From assembly GCA_002720275.1 (NCBI GenBank), contig PBHR01000005.1, forward strand, positions 1-42,798: DNA of 42,798 nt, given 5' to 3'. A program made the position numbers and the translations under genes. The notes beneath the pieces were generated by a model, which searched no databases, was not told where the DNA came from, and was given only the letters and a program-made list of their open reading frames with translations. Shown here in pieces: positions 1-8,087 of the stretch; positions within the stretch are counted from its first letter, which is position 1, and each line of letters opens with the position of its first letter. The DNA comes from Methanobacteriota archaeon. Lineage in GTDB: Archaea > Thermoplasmatota > Poseidoniia > Poseidoniales > Poseidoniaceae.

Positions 1-1443
1 CATAACCATGGACACGTTTTAGCAAATGTGCATTTAGCTGGAAAAGCAGAGATGGAAGCTGCTTGCATAGCGGCCGTTGATGCTCAAGAAGAATGGATAA
101 ATTTGGGTCTTGAAGCAAGATGTGCTATTTTTGAAAGATGTGCAGACATGCTATCTGGTGAATGGAGAATGAAAATTAATGCCGCCACAATGCTAAATCA
201 AAGTAAAACTTGCTTCCAAGCAGAAATTGATTCAGCCTGCGAATTAATTGATTTTTGGAGGTTTAATAGCCATTACGCAAGAGGTTTTCATGATTATTTA
301 CAACCATTAGTATCGCCAAAAGGTGTTAAGAATACAACTGAAATCAGACCTCTAGAAGGTTTTGTTCTAGCGATTACTCCTTTCAATTTCTCTAGTATCG
401 CAGCTAACCTCCCTAGTGCACCAGCATTAGTTGGTTGTACTGCTGTATGGAAACCAAGTAGAAATTCATACTACTCAAATTACCTCTTAATGGAATTAAT
501 GATGGAAGCAGGCCTACCCCCGGGAGTAATTAATTTCGTACCAGGTTCAGGAGCAGAAATTACAGATGTTGCTCTTTCAAATCCTGATTTTGCAGGTGTT
601 CATTTTACAGGGTCAACTTCAGTATTCCAAGGTTTATGGCAACGCATTGCTGAAGAATTACCGAATCTAAAAGGATACCCAAGAATTGTTGGGGAAACAG
701 GCGGTAAAGACTTTGTTGTAGCACATCCAAATTGTGATGAAAACGGCTTAGTTGTTGCTTTAATAAGAGGTGCATTTGAATATCAAGGGCAAAAATGTTC
801 AGCAGCAAGTAGAGCATATATCCCAACTACTGTGTGGGATTCTATTTCTGAAAAATTATGTTCTGAAATTTCAAAGATAAAAATGGGAGATGCAAGAGAT
901 TTTAATAATTTCATGACTGCAGTTATAGACCAAAAGGCGTTTAACAAAATAAAGGGATATATTGGCCGTGCAAAAGATAATCCTAATTCTGAAATCATTA
1001 TTGGAGGAAATTGTGACGATACTAATGGATGGTTTATTGAACCTACAATCATACTCACATCAGATCCAAAATCAGAAACGATGGTAGAGGAAATATTCGG
1101 CCCTGTACTAACAATCTATGTTTATGAAGATGAAAAATTTGAAGACATTCTAAAATTATGTGATAAGTCATCCCCATATGCATTGACAGGTTCAATATTT
1201 GCAAATGATGAAAATGATGTCGACACTGCATTTAATGCTCTAAGATTTACAGCAGGAAATTTTTACATTAACGATAAGCCAACAGGTGCTGCGGTCGCTC
1301 AGCAACCATTTGGTGGTGCAAGGGCTTCAGGAACTAATGACAAGGCAGGTGGGCCACTTAACTTACTTCGTTGGATATCTCCTCGTTCTGTAAAAAGAGC
1401 ATTGGACATCCCTCAAAAATGGACCTATTCATTCATGGAATGA
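1..1443 (+). CDS. 1-pyrroline-5-carboxylate dehydrogenase, 5' end outside the window
   Basis: NAD-dependent oxidation of 1-pyrroline-5-carboxylate (glutamate semialdehyde) to glutamate, the second step of proline catabolism. The frame is open from base 1, so the GTG at 28 is an internal valine and the gene enters from the left. About 480 residues are visible; family members are usually near 530-540, so some 60 N-terminal residues are missing. Aldehyde dehydrogenase hallmarks are present: the VGETGGKDF motif with the general-base Glu at 694-696, and the GQKCSA motif with the nucleophilic Cys at 796-798. The EEIFGPVLTIYVY and QQPFGGARASGTN blocks follow near the C-terminus. The Glu-Thr-Gly-Gly-Lys-Asp form of the first motif and the absence of a proline dehydrogenase domain in the visible part suggest stand-alone P5CDH (PutA2/RocA-like). 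It is followed by a riboswitch-controlled gene, so it probably ends its own transcript. Confidence 0.9.
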   Translation, partial: HNHGHVLANVHLAGKAEMEAACIAAVDAQEEWINLGLEARCAIFERCADMLSGEWRMKINAATMLNQSKTCFQAEIDSACELIDFWRFNSHYARGFHDYLQPLVSPKGVKNTTEIRPLEGFVLAITPFNFSSIAANLPSAPALVGCTAVWKPSRNSYYSNYLLMELMMEAGLPPGVINFVPGSGAEITDVALSNPDFAGVHFTGSTSVFQGLWQRIAEELPNLKGYPRIVGETGGKDFVVAHPNCDENGLVVALIRGAFEYQGQKCSAASRAYIPTTVWDSISEKLCSEISKIKMGDARDFNNFMTAVIDQKAFNKIKGYIGRAKDNPNSEIIIGGNCDDTNGWFIEPTIILTSDPKSETMVEEIFGPVLTIYVYEDEKFEDILKLCDKSSPYALTGSIFANDENDVDTAFNALRFTAGNFYINDKPTGAAVAQQPFGGARASGTNDKAGGPLNLLRWISPRSVKRALDIPQKWTYSFME

Positions 1444-1467
1444 ACAGTCATTAGAAATGTTAAATAA

Positions 1468-1566
1468 TCTATTTTTCAACCCCAAAAATAACTGGGGAGC
1501 TATTGCTGAGAGGTTATTTAGTAACGACCCATTAACCTGATCTGGGTAATTCCAGCGGAGGGAGAA
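1468..1566 (+). promoter_or_regulatory. TPP (thiamine pyrophosphate) riboswitch
   Basis: The THI-element consensus can be read directly. GGGGAGC (1494-1500) is followed by GCTGAGA (1505-1511), a short extra hairpin with GTTA/TAAC arms (about 1514-1525), ACCC (1527-1530), then CCTGATCTGGGTAATTCCAGCG (in two parts, 1536-1545 and 1546-1557) and GAGGGA. The GGAGG at 1557-1561 is both the conserved 3' end of the aptamer and the apparent Shine-Dalgarno for the ATG at 1571, so TPP binding should hide it and block translation. Upstream CCCCA (1479-1484) can pair with TGGGG (1493-1497) as a competing stem. The P1 helix is not certain; an imperfect pairing of 1469-1479 with 1562-1569 is possible. TPP riboswitches are known in Thermoplasmata, mostly next to transporters. 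Confidence 0.92.
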
Positions 1567-1570
1567 AAGA

Positions 1571-3100
1571 ATGAACACGACAATTGCATACGGATTAATG
1601 CTTACAACACTTGGATTCTTTGGATATATTGGATACCAAGTCACGACCGGAAAAAAACTAGATAGTGATGAATATCTCTCTGCTAGAGGAAGTCAAGATT
1701 GGATAAGAATTGGACTAAGCCTATTTGCTTCAGGAATGGGAGTTTGGCTGTTATTTGGACCATCTGAAGTCGCATACTATGGTGGTTTTTTTGATGTAAT
1801 GGGATATGCTCTTTCTGCTTCAATCCCATTTATTTTACTAGCATATCTTGGCCCTTACATTAGAAATTCTTTACCAACGGGAATAACATTAGCAGATTTT
1901 GTTCGTTTAAAAATAGGTAGAGAAATGCAAATATATGTTGGAATTATTTCTATAATCTATATGTTTACTTTCTTATTTGCAGAATTTACTGCTATTGGCA
2001 GAGCGATTGAATTTTTAACAGGAATTAATGCATTAATACCGATCATCCTAGTTGCATTAGTTACTGCGGGATACACCACACTTGGTGGTTTACCTGCTTC
2101 AATTAGGACTGATAAATTTCAAGCATGGTTTATTTTATGGCTATTTGTGGTATTAATTCTAACATTTATTGGTGATACAAAACAACTCATAACTGACGCT
2201 GTAGCATTTACTCCAGAAGATCTTGAATGGGATTGGGAACATGGTTCTATCTCATCATTTACCATGGCTAGTTTCCTAAGTGGTTTGACATTAATTATCG
2301 CAATAACTTCTGCGGAGATGTTTAGTCAAGGAAATTGGCAAAGAGCATATGCCAGTGAAGATGATAATGCATTAAACAAAGGTGCACTTTTGGCAGCCGG
2401 TTTAGTATTCCCTCTTGTATTTTTAATGGGATTTTTAGGTTCAGCTAGTGCCGGAAAGGGTGCATTAAATGATCCTTCTCTAGCATTTTTTTCTCTAATA
2501 AGTGATTTCTCTCCATTAATATTATCATTCTTTATTGTCTTAGTGATTGCTTTAGTATGTTCAAGTGCAGACACACTTCAAAATGCAATTGTTGCATCTA
2601 TTTCTAGAGACCTTTCGGATAATAAATTAAACTTGAAACAATCAAGATATATCGCAATTGCATTAGTGCCTTTAGCTATTTTTATGTCGTGGTATATGGC
2701 AGATAAGGCCGCAAGTGTTTTTGCTATTTTCCTATTTGCAGATCTGTTAGCAACTGCGACAGTATTACCTATCTTCCTTACGTTATCTGATAAAATAAAT
2801 TCTGATGCAGCTCTTTCAGGAGCGGTTGGTGGTCTTGTTTCTGTATTTTTGTATGGATGGCTTAATCCACTAATAGATGCTTCTGGACCACTATACAGTC
2901 TGTTTCCAGATAGAATCGCAACCGGTTTTCACTATATTTTTAAACCTCTTACTGAAGATGGTTTGGCTAATTTTAATGTATTCTTAACAGCATTAATTAG
3001 TTCTTTAATCATTACATTGGTAGCTTCAATGATGTTTGAAGAAGAAAAGGAACCACCGCAACAGGTTGTGATTGGAGACGTAAAACCAGAAGAAGAATAA
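1571..3100 (+). CDS. Sodium/solute symporter (SSS family), probable thiamine or precursor transporter
   Basis: Integral membrane symporter of 509 residues with about 13 hydrophobic segments, a normal SSS length. Family signatures include YTTLGGLPASIRTDKFQAW near residue 165 and the SSADTLQNA stretch near residue 330, which corresponds to the helix-8 serines that form the Na2 sodium site. The C-terminus is short, charged and cytoplasmic (EEEKEPPQQ). Substrate cannot be read from the sequence, but the TPP riboswitch directly upstream points to thiamine, HMP or another thiamine-related compound, taken up with sodium when internal TPP is low. The ATG at 1571 is chosen because the GGAGG of the riboswitch lies about 9 bases upstream. 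The gene is alone on its strand here; the next gene is convergent and starts 2 bases after its stop. SSS family is firm; the substrate is inference. Confidence 0.88.
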   Translation: MNTTIAYGLMLTTLGFFGYIGYQVTTGKKLDSDEYLSARGSQDWIRIGLSLFASGMGVWLLFGPSEVAYYGGFFDVMGYALSASIPFILLAYLGPYIRNSLPTGITLADFVRLKIGREMQIYVGIISIIYMFTFLFAEFTAIGRAIEFLTGINALIPIILVALVTAGYTTLGGLPASIRTDKFQAWFILWLFVVLILTFIGDTKQLITDAVAFTPEDLEWDWEHGSISSFTMASFLSGLTLIIAITSAEMFSQGNWQRAYASEDDNALNKGALLAAGLVFPLVFLMGFLGSASAGKGALNDPSLAFFSLISDFSPLILSFFIVLVIALVCSSADTLQNAIVASISRDLSDNKLNLKQSRYIAIALVPLAIFMSWYMADKAASVFAIFLFADLLATATVLPIFLTLSDKINSDAALSGAVGGLVSVFLYGWLNPLIDASGPLYSLFPDRIATGFHYIFKPLTEDGLANFNVFLTALISSLIITLVASMMFEEEKEPPQQVVIGDVKPEEE

Positions 3101-3102
3101 TT

Positions 3103-3918
3103 TCAATCATTATATGATGCAAGAATTGCTGCTAAGAAAGCACCTGATACTAAACCGACTACTTGAGATATTTCGTCCCCATTTCCAATTGCTGAAAAAC
3201 CAAAAAACCCACCAACACATAACGGTAATGCAAATAATAAAAATTTTAAAAACATCATCCCATTAGAAATTTTATTTTTTCTTGGCCTTAATGTTACACT
3301 TCCTTGACCTATTTGCATATTCCAATTATGTTCTAATTGTCTTTTACGTAACATTTCTAAAATTGCAGGCCTCATTTTAGCCTCTTTTGAAGAATGTTTG
3401 CCCCTTCCAGTAACTAACCTTATTCTTCCTACTTTATTTCTAACTGCAATTAATACTTCAACTACTGCCTTACCTGTTTTAACATCTAAATCATGTAAAT
3501 CTACTGTTGTTCCAATACCTTCACTACGAACATGCGTTTTAATATTCCATGTCCTTACAGGGCTCCAAAGTAACTTCTCGGCCTTTTTCTCGATAGGAGA
3601 TAATACATTTTTCAACACCTCTATTGGATCTAATCCTTGGTGTCCTTCCCATACTTTTTTACCTACTAATTTAAAGCAAATAGTACCAGAAAAAGTAAGA
3701 AATAATGAAGATGCAAAAGCAACTTTGAAACCTCTTAAAATCAAATCAGGATTTAAAGCGATGTAATAAAGATGTAAAATAAATGTAAAAACAAATCCAA
3801 CTACACCCAATACAATTCCAGTTTGAAATGCTTCTTTCCAACCCATTTTTCTACGAACCCATCCCCTTACTTCTTCATCAGAAGTTAATTCATTAGGCTG
3901 GATAGAATTATCTCTCAC
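3103..3918 (-). CDS. Membrane protein with a cytoplasmic Smr-like domain
   Basis: Protein of 271 residues with two N-terminal hydrophobic segments (about 33-52 and 63-84), a soluble middle and two C-terminal segments (about 222-244 and 249-267). The middle (about 139-212) resembles the Smr domain of MutS2 and bacterial SmrA/B: VDLHDLDVKTGKAVVEVL matches the DLHG..EA...L opening, and LVTGRGKHSSKEAKMRPAI matches the I(H/T)GKG.HS....LR.AV block. Smr domains bind nucleic acid and some are nucleases, acting in recombination control or cleavage of RNA on stalled ribosomes. The usual Gly of DLHG is Asp here. Start is a GTG with an AAGGTG site just upstream and a TATA-like TTATATGTATAAT further up. 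The Smr assignment comes from motifs; an Smr fold between membrane helices is unusual and the function is unknown. Confidence 0.62.
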   Translation of the reverse strand: MRDNSIQPNELTSDEEVRGWVRRKMGWKEAFQTGIVLGVVGFVFTFILHLYYIALNPDLILRGFKVAFASSLFLTFSGTICFKLVGKKVWEGHQGLDPIEVLKNVLSPIEKKAEKLLWSPVRTWNIKTHVRSEGIGTTVDLHDLDVKTGKAVVEVLIAVRNKVGRIRLVTGRGKHSSKEAKMRPAILEMLRKRQLEHNWNMQIGQGSVTLRPRKNKISNGMMFLKFLLFALPLCVGGFFGFSAIGNGDEISQVVGLVSGAFLAAILASYND

Positions 3919-4010
3919 AAATACACCTTAGAGATTATACATATAACGACTATCGCATTTAATGTTAAAAAAATGCAAACTACTATACCCTATTTTAATC
4001 TCGCAGATTT

Positions 4011-4790
4011 GTGTTGAAAAACGGTCTTGATGACAGATCAAGAGAAAAGAAAATTGGATTATGGGTCACATATATTAGTGGATTTATATTTTTTTCAATG
4101 TTTCTCGCTCCTTTGACTTTAGAAGAAGGTACAGTTCCTAAATTATCAGGAAGGGCCAATGCATTAGACTATATGACTGAATCAGGCTCATTTTCATGGG
4201 GAAATAAACAAACATCAGACAATGGAAAAATTGGACATAATCAAGAAGAACATGGTTTTTTTTCATGGAGTGAATTAAACCCTTATGCTGCTGCGATATA
4301 CGCATTCGGTGATTTAAATTGCCATCAAAAAAGTGAAAGAAGTTGGGAAATAAATGGAAATCAAATGCCCGTTTGTACGAGGGACCTCGGTATTTTTTTG
4401 GGTGTATTCTTAATTGGGATTATTTGGACAAGATTGGGGCACAACAGATGGACTATCAAAGATTCAATGTTCAGTATCATCCCTGATGAAAGGTTAGATA
4501 AAATATATGAAGCAAATCAAAGAAACTTATTATTTTGGGGAATCGGATGTTTGTCTGCATTACCTATTTTACTTGACGGGGGAATTCAGGCCATTAGTAA
4601 TTATGAATCGGGCACCCTAAGAAGAATCATCACCGGAACTCTTTTTGGAATGGGCTTTATGTGGTTCTTCTGTGCATCTTTAAGTGCAAAACCATCTAAA
4701 TTTAATGATGAGAGTCAAGTATTATTACCTGCGAATGCAAGATTTGTTCAACCTTCAGAAGAATTCCACCAAGATATGAGTGAAGAATAA
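4011..4790 (+). CDS. DUF2085 family membrane protein
   Basis: Membrane protein of 259 residues with four hydrophobic stretches (near residues 18-34, 127-143, 173-190 and 205-222). The core CHQKSERSWEINGNQMPVC near residues 104-122 matches the DUF2085 signature CHQ..RS....G...PVC, followed by a GIFLGVFLIG helix. The family's second cysteine pair is incomplete: the usual C-A-R-C is C-T-R-D here. The family has no known biochemical role. The GTG at 4011 is the first codon of the frame and lies about 25 bases after a TATA-like CTACTATA, so the transcript is probably leaderless. The 3' end overlaps the convergent kinase-like gene by 43 bases, so both transcripts have complementary 3' ends. Confidence 0.7.
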   Translation: MLKNGLDDRSREKKIGLWVTYISGFIFFSMFLAPLTLEEGTVPKLSGRANALDYMTESGSFSWGNKQTSDNGKIGHNQEEHGFFSWSELNPYAAAIYAFGDLNCHQKSERSWEINGNQMPVCTRDLGIFLGVFLIGIIWTRLGHNRWTIKDSMFSIIPDERLDKIYEANQRNLLFWGIGCLSALPILLDGGIQAISNYESGTLRRIITGTLFGMGFMWFFCASLSAKPSKFNDESQVLLPANARFVQPSEEFHQDMSEE

Positions 4791-6094
4791 TCATTAGGAA
4801 TTTTATTTCCTGGAACACCTGAACCTAATAATTTCAATCTTTCAAAAACCGAATTTATTGCCAAAGAAAAGTCATCATCTACTTCTGCGAATTTTATTAA
4901 ATCCCCCATTGCCTCAGACCACTCAGAATCCTTATTTTTTCTCCTCCAAGCATTTAATGATTGAATTAATGGTAATAATGCCATCATTACTTTACCAAAT
5001 CCAATCCATTCAGCCCTCAAACGAAAACTAGCACCATCATGAAAAGGGACATGTAGTTGTTGTCTATTCACCCATCTATTTTCTTCTAACCATTTCAGAA
5101 TCCTTCGGGAATGTCTAGCCGTAACAAAACGCACAGGACCCATCCTCCTTCGCATCCTTGCTACATCTGTTGTTCCAATTAATGAAAGAGTACCAACAAT
5201 TGATGCCACTGAGAAATTAACTGGAGTAGAAGCTACATTTTGAGATTTTGCCGTTGCAGGGTCCCAATTTCTCTCTGCCTTTGCAAACCACTCAGCGGGG
5301 CTTAACTTTTCTAAAAAACTCTCTGATGTAACATGATCTGGTTGTTCAAAGCCAGGTAATGTGCTTTGAGATTTTACAACTTCGATTAATCTCTTCAAGG
5401 ACTTTAAATCAACTAAGCTAGGATCTGTATTCAATGGCTGTGGCCGTGATTGGACAAATGTCCTTAACACATTTTTCAATTCCTTTTCTAATTCATCAAG
5501 TGAATCTTCGTTTTTTATTGGGCCTACAATCAGACTTGAGTCAAAAGGAGGGGGTACTTTTATTTCTCCAGACAATAAATCACTAAACCCCTTTCTTATT
5601 TTTTTTTGGATTTCTGTAGTTTCAAAATACTCAGTCTTACTTAAGGAAATACTACGTAAAGTCCCTGAATTAATTCTACGCATTGCTCTCTCGGGATCAC
5701 AATCTATCCAAATCACCAAATCCGGTATTAATGCTGCTGAATTCATTTGTGAAACGGTTTCTAGGCCCAATTCTCCAACGACTCCTTGATAAACCAAAGA
5801 TGAATGAATATTCCTATCACTTATCACCAAACCCCCTTCCACCAATAAAGGCTCTATCCAACTTCGTGAATGATCAACACGATCTGCCGCAAAAAGTCCT
5901 GCCTCTTCCATAGGGGTATGATCACCGACTCTAACTGCATTAATTGCCAACATTCCCAATTTTGAATGCCTACGAGGTTCATGTGTTAAATGAACACCAC
6001 TAAATGCAAATTCATCGGATGCAATTCTACGTAACATTCGAACTGCTTCACCCTTCCCTGAACCGTCACCACCTTCTACTGTAATCAAATACAT
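4748..6094 (-). CDS. Thymidylate-kinase-like P-loop protein fused to an unknown C-terminal domain
   Basis: Protein of 448 residues, twice the usual length of about 200 for dTMP kinase. Residues 1-210 follow the TMK fold: VEGGDGSGKG at 6-15, EPRR near 39, ADRVDHS near 69-75, VISDRNIHSSLVYQG near 89-103, and LVIWIDCDPERAMRRI for the core strand and helix. Two positions are odd. The Walker A ends Gly-Lys-Gly rather than Gly-Lys-Ser/Thr, and the DRY/DRF motif reads DRN. Residues about 215-448 match no family I know; they are rich in Trp, Arg and Leu with a possible winged-helix stretch (RHSRRILKWLEENRWVNRQQ). dTMP phosphorylation is possible but not assured. It is the last gene of the operon that starts with the glutaminyl cyclotransferase, 11 bases after its neighbour. 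Confidence 0.7.
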   Translation of the reverse strand: MYLITVEGGDGSGKGEAVRMLRRIASDEFAFSGVHLTHEPRRHSKLGMLAINAVRVGDHTPMEEAGLFAADRVDHSRSWIEPLLVEGGLVISDRNIHSSLVYQGVVGELGLETVSQMNSAALIPDLVIWIDCDPERAMRRINSGTLRSISLSKTEYFETTEIQKKIRKGFSDLLSGEIKVPPPFDSSLIVGPIKNEDSLDELEKELKNVLRTFVQSRPQPLNTDPSLVDLKSLKRLIEVVKSQSTLPGFEQPDHVTSESFLEKLSPAEWFAKAERNWDPATAKSQNVASTPVNFSVASIVGTLSLIGTTDVARMRRRMGPVRFVTARHSRRILKWLEENRWVNRQQLHVPFHDGASFRLRAEWIGFGKVMMALLPLIQSLNAWRRKNKDSEWSEAMGDLIKFAEVDDDFSLAINSVFERLKLLGSGVPGNKIPNDYSSLISWWNSSEG

Positions 6095-6105
6095 AATACA
6101 ACCAA

Positions 6106-7005
6106 CTATGAATCTAAATTCTGATCTGCAAACTGATATTTAGCTAATGTTAGAAAACCCATTCCTATTAATGTCAGTGCGGGACCAACAATTATTAATC
6201 CTCTACTAAACATTGAAAGTCCTGCAAAATACAATGTTCTCCTATAATGAGTCGCTCTCTTAACTTCAAAATAAGCATGCACTCCCAGCAATGCAAATAA
6301 AATTGTAAAAACACCCACAATTGTGCCAACAAGTACAATTTTATTCAATTCACTTTCAGCTATATCACCAATTTCACTTATTTCATCATTATCACCTTCA
6401 TGCATAGTAATATGATGGAGATATGCCTTATCTGGAATAAAGGTTTTATGAACCGAAATAAAACCATCTTCAGAAAATTCCATCCTCATAGGCCGTTGTG
6501 GTACATCTTTAAACACAAAATAACCATCATCACCAGTAACTTGAGTGCCATAATTTTTACCTGAATTAAGATCATAAATTTCAATTATCATTCCGTCAAA
6601 CTCAGAACCATCCTCAAATAGAACTATTCCCGAAACATCAACTTCATCATCAATAGCAAAAAATTGCGAATTCTCTACTAATTCTGCGGGATTACCAGTC
6701 AACTGCATTAATCCACTCATCATTCCTAATATTGCACCTGCTAAAATACAAAATGCAGCTAGATTCCTAAATTTTTCATTTTCTCTATTGGATGATGCGA
6801 ATCTTTGAAATTCATTCTCAATTCTACTCAAAGAAATCGTCATATGTTCTTCAGTAGGCATTTCATCATGTTTCTCTAAAATCTTGGTATTTGCCTTCTC
6901 AAGCAAGCCTGGCTTTTTAATTTCTTTATTTGTAGTATCGGACTTTAATTGAGAACGTACTCTATTACGTAATGACGCTAATTTACGTTCCCTTTCCTCA
7001 TCCAT
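6106..7005 (-). CDS. Membrane protein with a carboxypeptidase-regulatory-like beta domain
   Basis: About 299 residues starting MDEERERKL. A charged cytoplasmic N-terminus is followed by a first hydrophobic segment (FCILAGAILGMMSGLMQL) and an external domain. That domain contains VDVSGIVLFEDGSEFDG and DDGYFVFKDVPQRPMRMEF, the pattern of CarboxypepD_reg/PEGA-type beta sandwiches (V.G.V....G....V......G.F.F..V..G). Two further hydrophobic segments follow (VLVGTIVGVFTILFALLGV and FSRGLIIVGPALTLIGMGF). The frame stays open upstream to 7068, but ATG 7005 is chosen because GGGGAG lies just before it and it begins one base after the stop of the upstream gene, which suggests translational coupling. 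Function unknown; it may sense or present something at the cell surface. Confidence 0.68.
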   Translation of the reverse strand: MDEERERKLASLRNRVRSQLKSDTTNKEIKKPGLLEKANTKILEKHDEMPTEEHMTISLSRIENEFQRFASSNRENEKFRNLAAFCILAGAILGMMSGLMQLTGNPAELVENSQFFAIDDEVDVSGIVLFEDGSEFDGMIIEIYDLNSGKNYGTQVTGDDGYFVFKDVPQRPMRMEFSEDGFISVHKTFIPDKAYLHHITMHEGDNDEISEIGDIAESELNKIVLVGTIVGVFTILFALLGVHAYFEVKRATHYRRTLYFAGLSMFSRGLIIVGPALTLIGMGFLTLAKYQFADQNLDS

Positions 7006-7006
7006 G

Positions 7007-8005
7007 CTACTCCCCACTATGCTCTTGGACTTGAGTTTTTTCTGAGTTTCCCCTAAGTTTAAGGTCAAAAACCCAAATTATCAAACATACAATTAACAAA
7101 ATAATTAATGAATTCACAAATGTATCCGATTCTACAATATTTTCATCAATTATTTCTTCGTTTTCAAAACTTGATACATTTTCACCATTATCTGTTTCAT
7201 TAACCAAATCATGTTTTTCTTCGAATGTTACCTGAAAAATGTAGGGCCAATATTTCCCAGTAATCCAAAATTCAGAACTATTTCCATCGAAAGCAATTCC
7301 ATTTAACACATCTGCGTTTTCCTCTTCTGAAAAAGTTAGCAACCCACTTGCGTTAATTGAACTTGTCACATTTCCTGAATCTAAATCAATTACCACTATT
7401 TCGTTAGTAAGCCACACATTAGAATAAATAAGATTTCCAACACATTCTAATTCATTCAAATATATTAAAGGAGCACCATTTTTAGTCACGTTAATTACAT
7501 TAATTAATTCAAAGGTTTCTAGATCTCTTAAACTTAATTGACTACTTCCATTGCTCATAACAAAAAATTCAGACATTGCACATAAACCCCAACCTTCTCC
7601 TGAATAATTATAAGTTTCAACTAAATCAAATGAGTCTAAATCAAAAACAAAGGCAATATTAGAAACATAAGTTAATTGGATTAATTTACCATCATGTATA
7701 GTAAGTCCTTCTGCGAATATTGAATCATTATGATTATAAATTTCTTCAACAATCCCAGTACTCATATTAATTCTTTGTAATGTTGAAAATCCCTTTTTCC
7801 CTGTGCTTTCATAGATATAACCTTCATGTATTAACAATCCTTGAGTCCAAGAACTAATATTATGAGTTATATTATCCTCAATTACAACGTCTAAATACTG
7901 AATAGAATCGCTATTTTCTGATGATGCCATTATGGGATTAGCATTAAAAAATGGCAAAATTAGAAGCATGAAAACCACACTACATGGAACACGCCATCTT
8001 GGCAT
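7007..8005 (-). CDS. Secreted, membrane-anchored glutaminyl-peptide cyclotransferase (plant/bacterial type)
   Basis: Predicted to convert N-terminal glutamine of peptides or proteins to pyroglutamate outside the cell. Family (Glu_cyclase_2, five-bladed propeller) signatures occur in order: WTQGL, YESTGKKGFSTLQRI, FAEGLTIHDGKLIQLTY, GEGWGLC, SNGSSQLSLRD, LNELECVGNLIYSNVW, DVLNGIAFD and ITGKYWPYIFQV. An N-terminal signal sequence (VVFMLLILPFFNANPIMASS) and one C-terminal transmembrane segment (SLIILLIVCLIIWVFDL) flank the enzyme, and many N-x-S/T sites are present. The frame opens at a TTG at 8023, but ATG 8005 is preferred because a TATATAAG box at 8029-8036 sits 27 bases upstream, the spacing of a leaderless archaeal start. 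It heads the operon with the next two minus-strand genes and is divergent from the giant metalloprotease gene. Confidence 0.88.
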   Translation of the reverse strand: MPRWRVPCSVVFMLLILPFFNANPIMASSENSDSIQYLDVVIEDNITHNISSWTQGLLIHEGYIYESTGKKGFSTLQRINMSTGIVEEIYNHNDSIFAEGLTIHDGKLIQLTYVSNIAFVFDLDSFDLVETYNYSGEGWGLCAMSEFFVMSNGSSQLSLRDLETFELINVINVTKNGAPLIYLNELECVGNLIYSNVWLTNEIVVIDLDSGNVTSSINASGLLTFSEEENADVLNGIAFDGNSSEFWITGKYWPYIFQVTFEEKHDLVNETDNGENVSSFENEEIIDENIVESDTFVNSLIILLIVCLIIWVFDLKLRGNSEKTQVQEHSGE

Positions 8006-8028
8006 GTCTGATACATGTTCCAACGCGG

Positions 8029-8036
8029 CTTATATA
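8029..8036 (-). promoter_or_regulatory. TATA box for the glutaminyl cyclotransferase operon
   Basis: Minus strand reads TATATAAG, centred 27 bases before ATG 8005. This is the classic archaeal TATA spacing for transcription starting at the start codon. Confidence 0.6.
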
Positions 8037-8087
8037 CGTCCTCGATAACAGAACGTCATCTCTAATCGAGATTATCAGGTGTCCTTG

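Noticed and set aside
3398..3766. Open frame of 122 codons on the plus strand
   Set aside because: It lies antisense inside the Smr-domain membrane protein, has no family match or ribosome-binding site, and mirrors the coding bias of the real gene.
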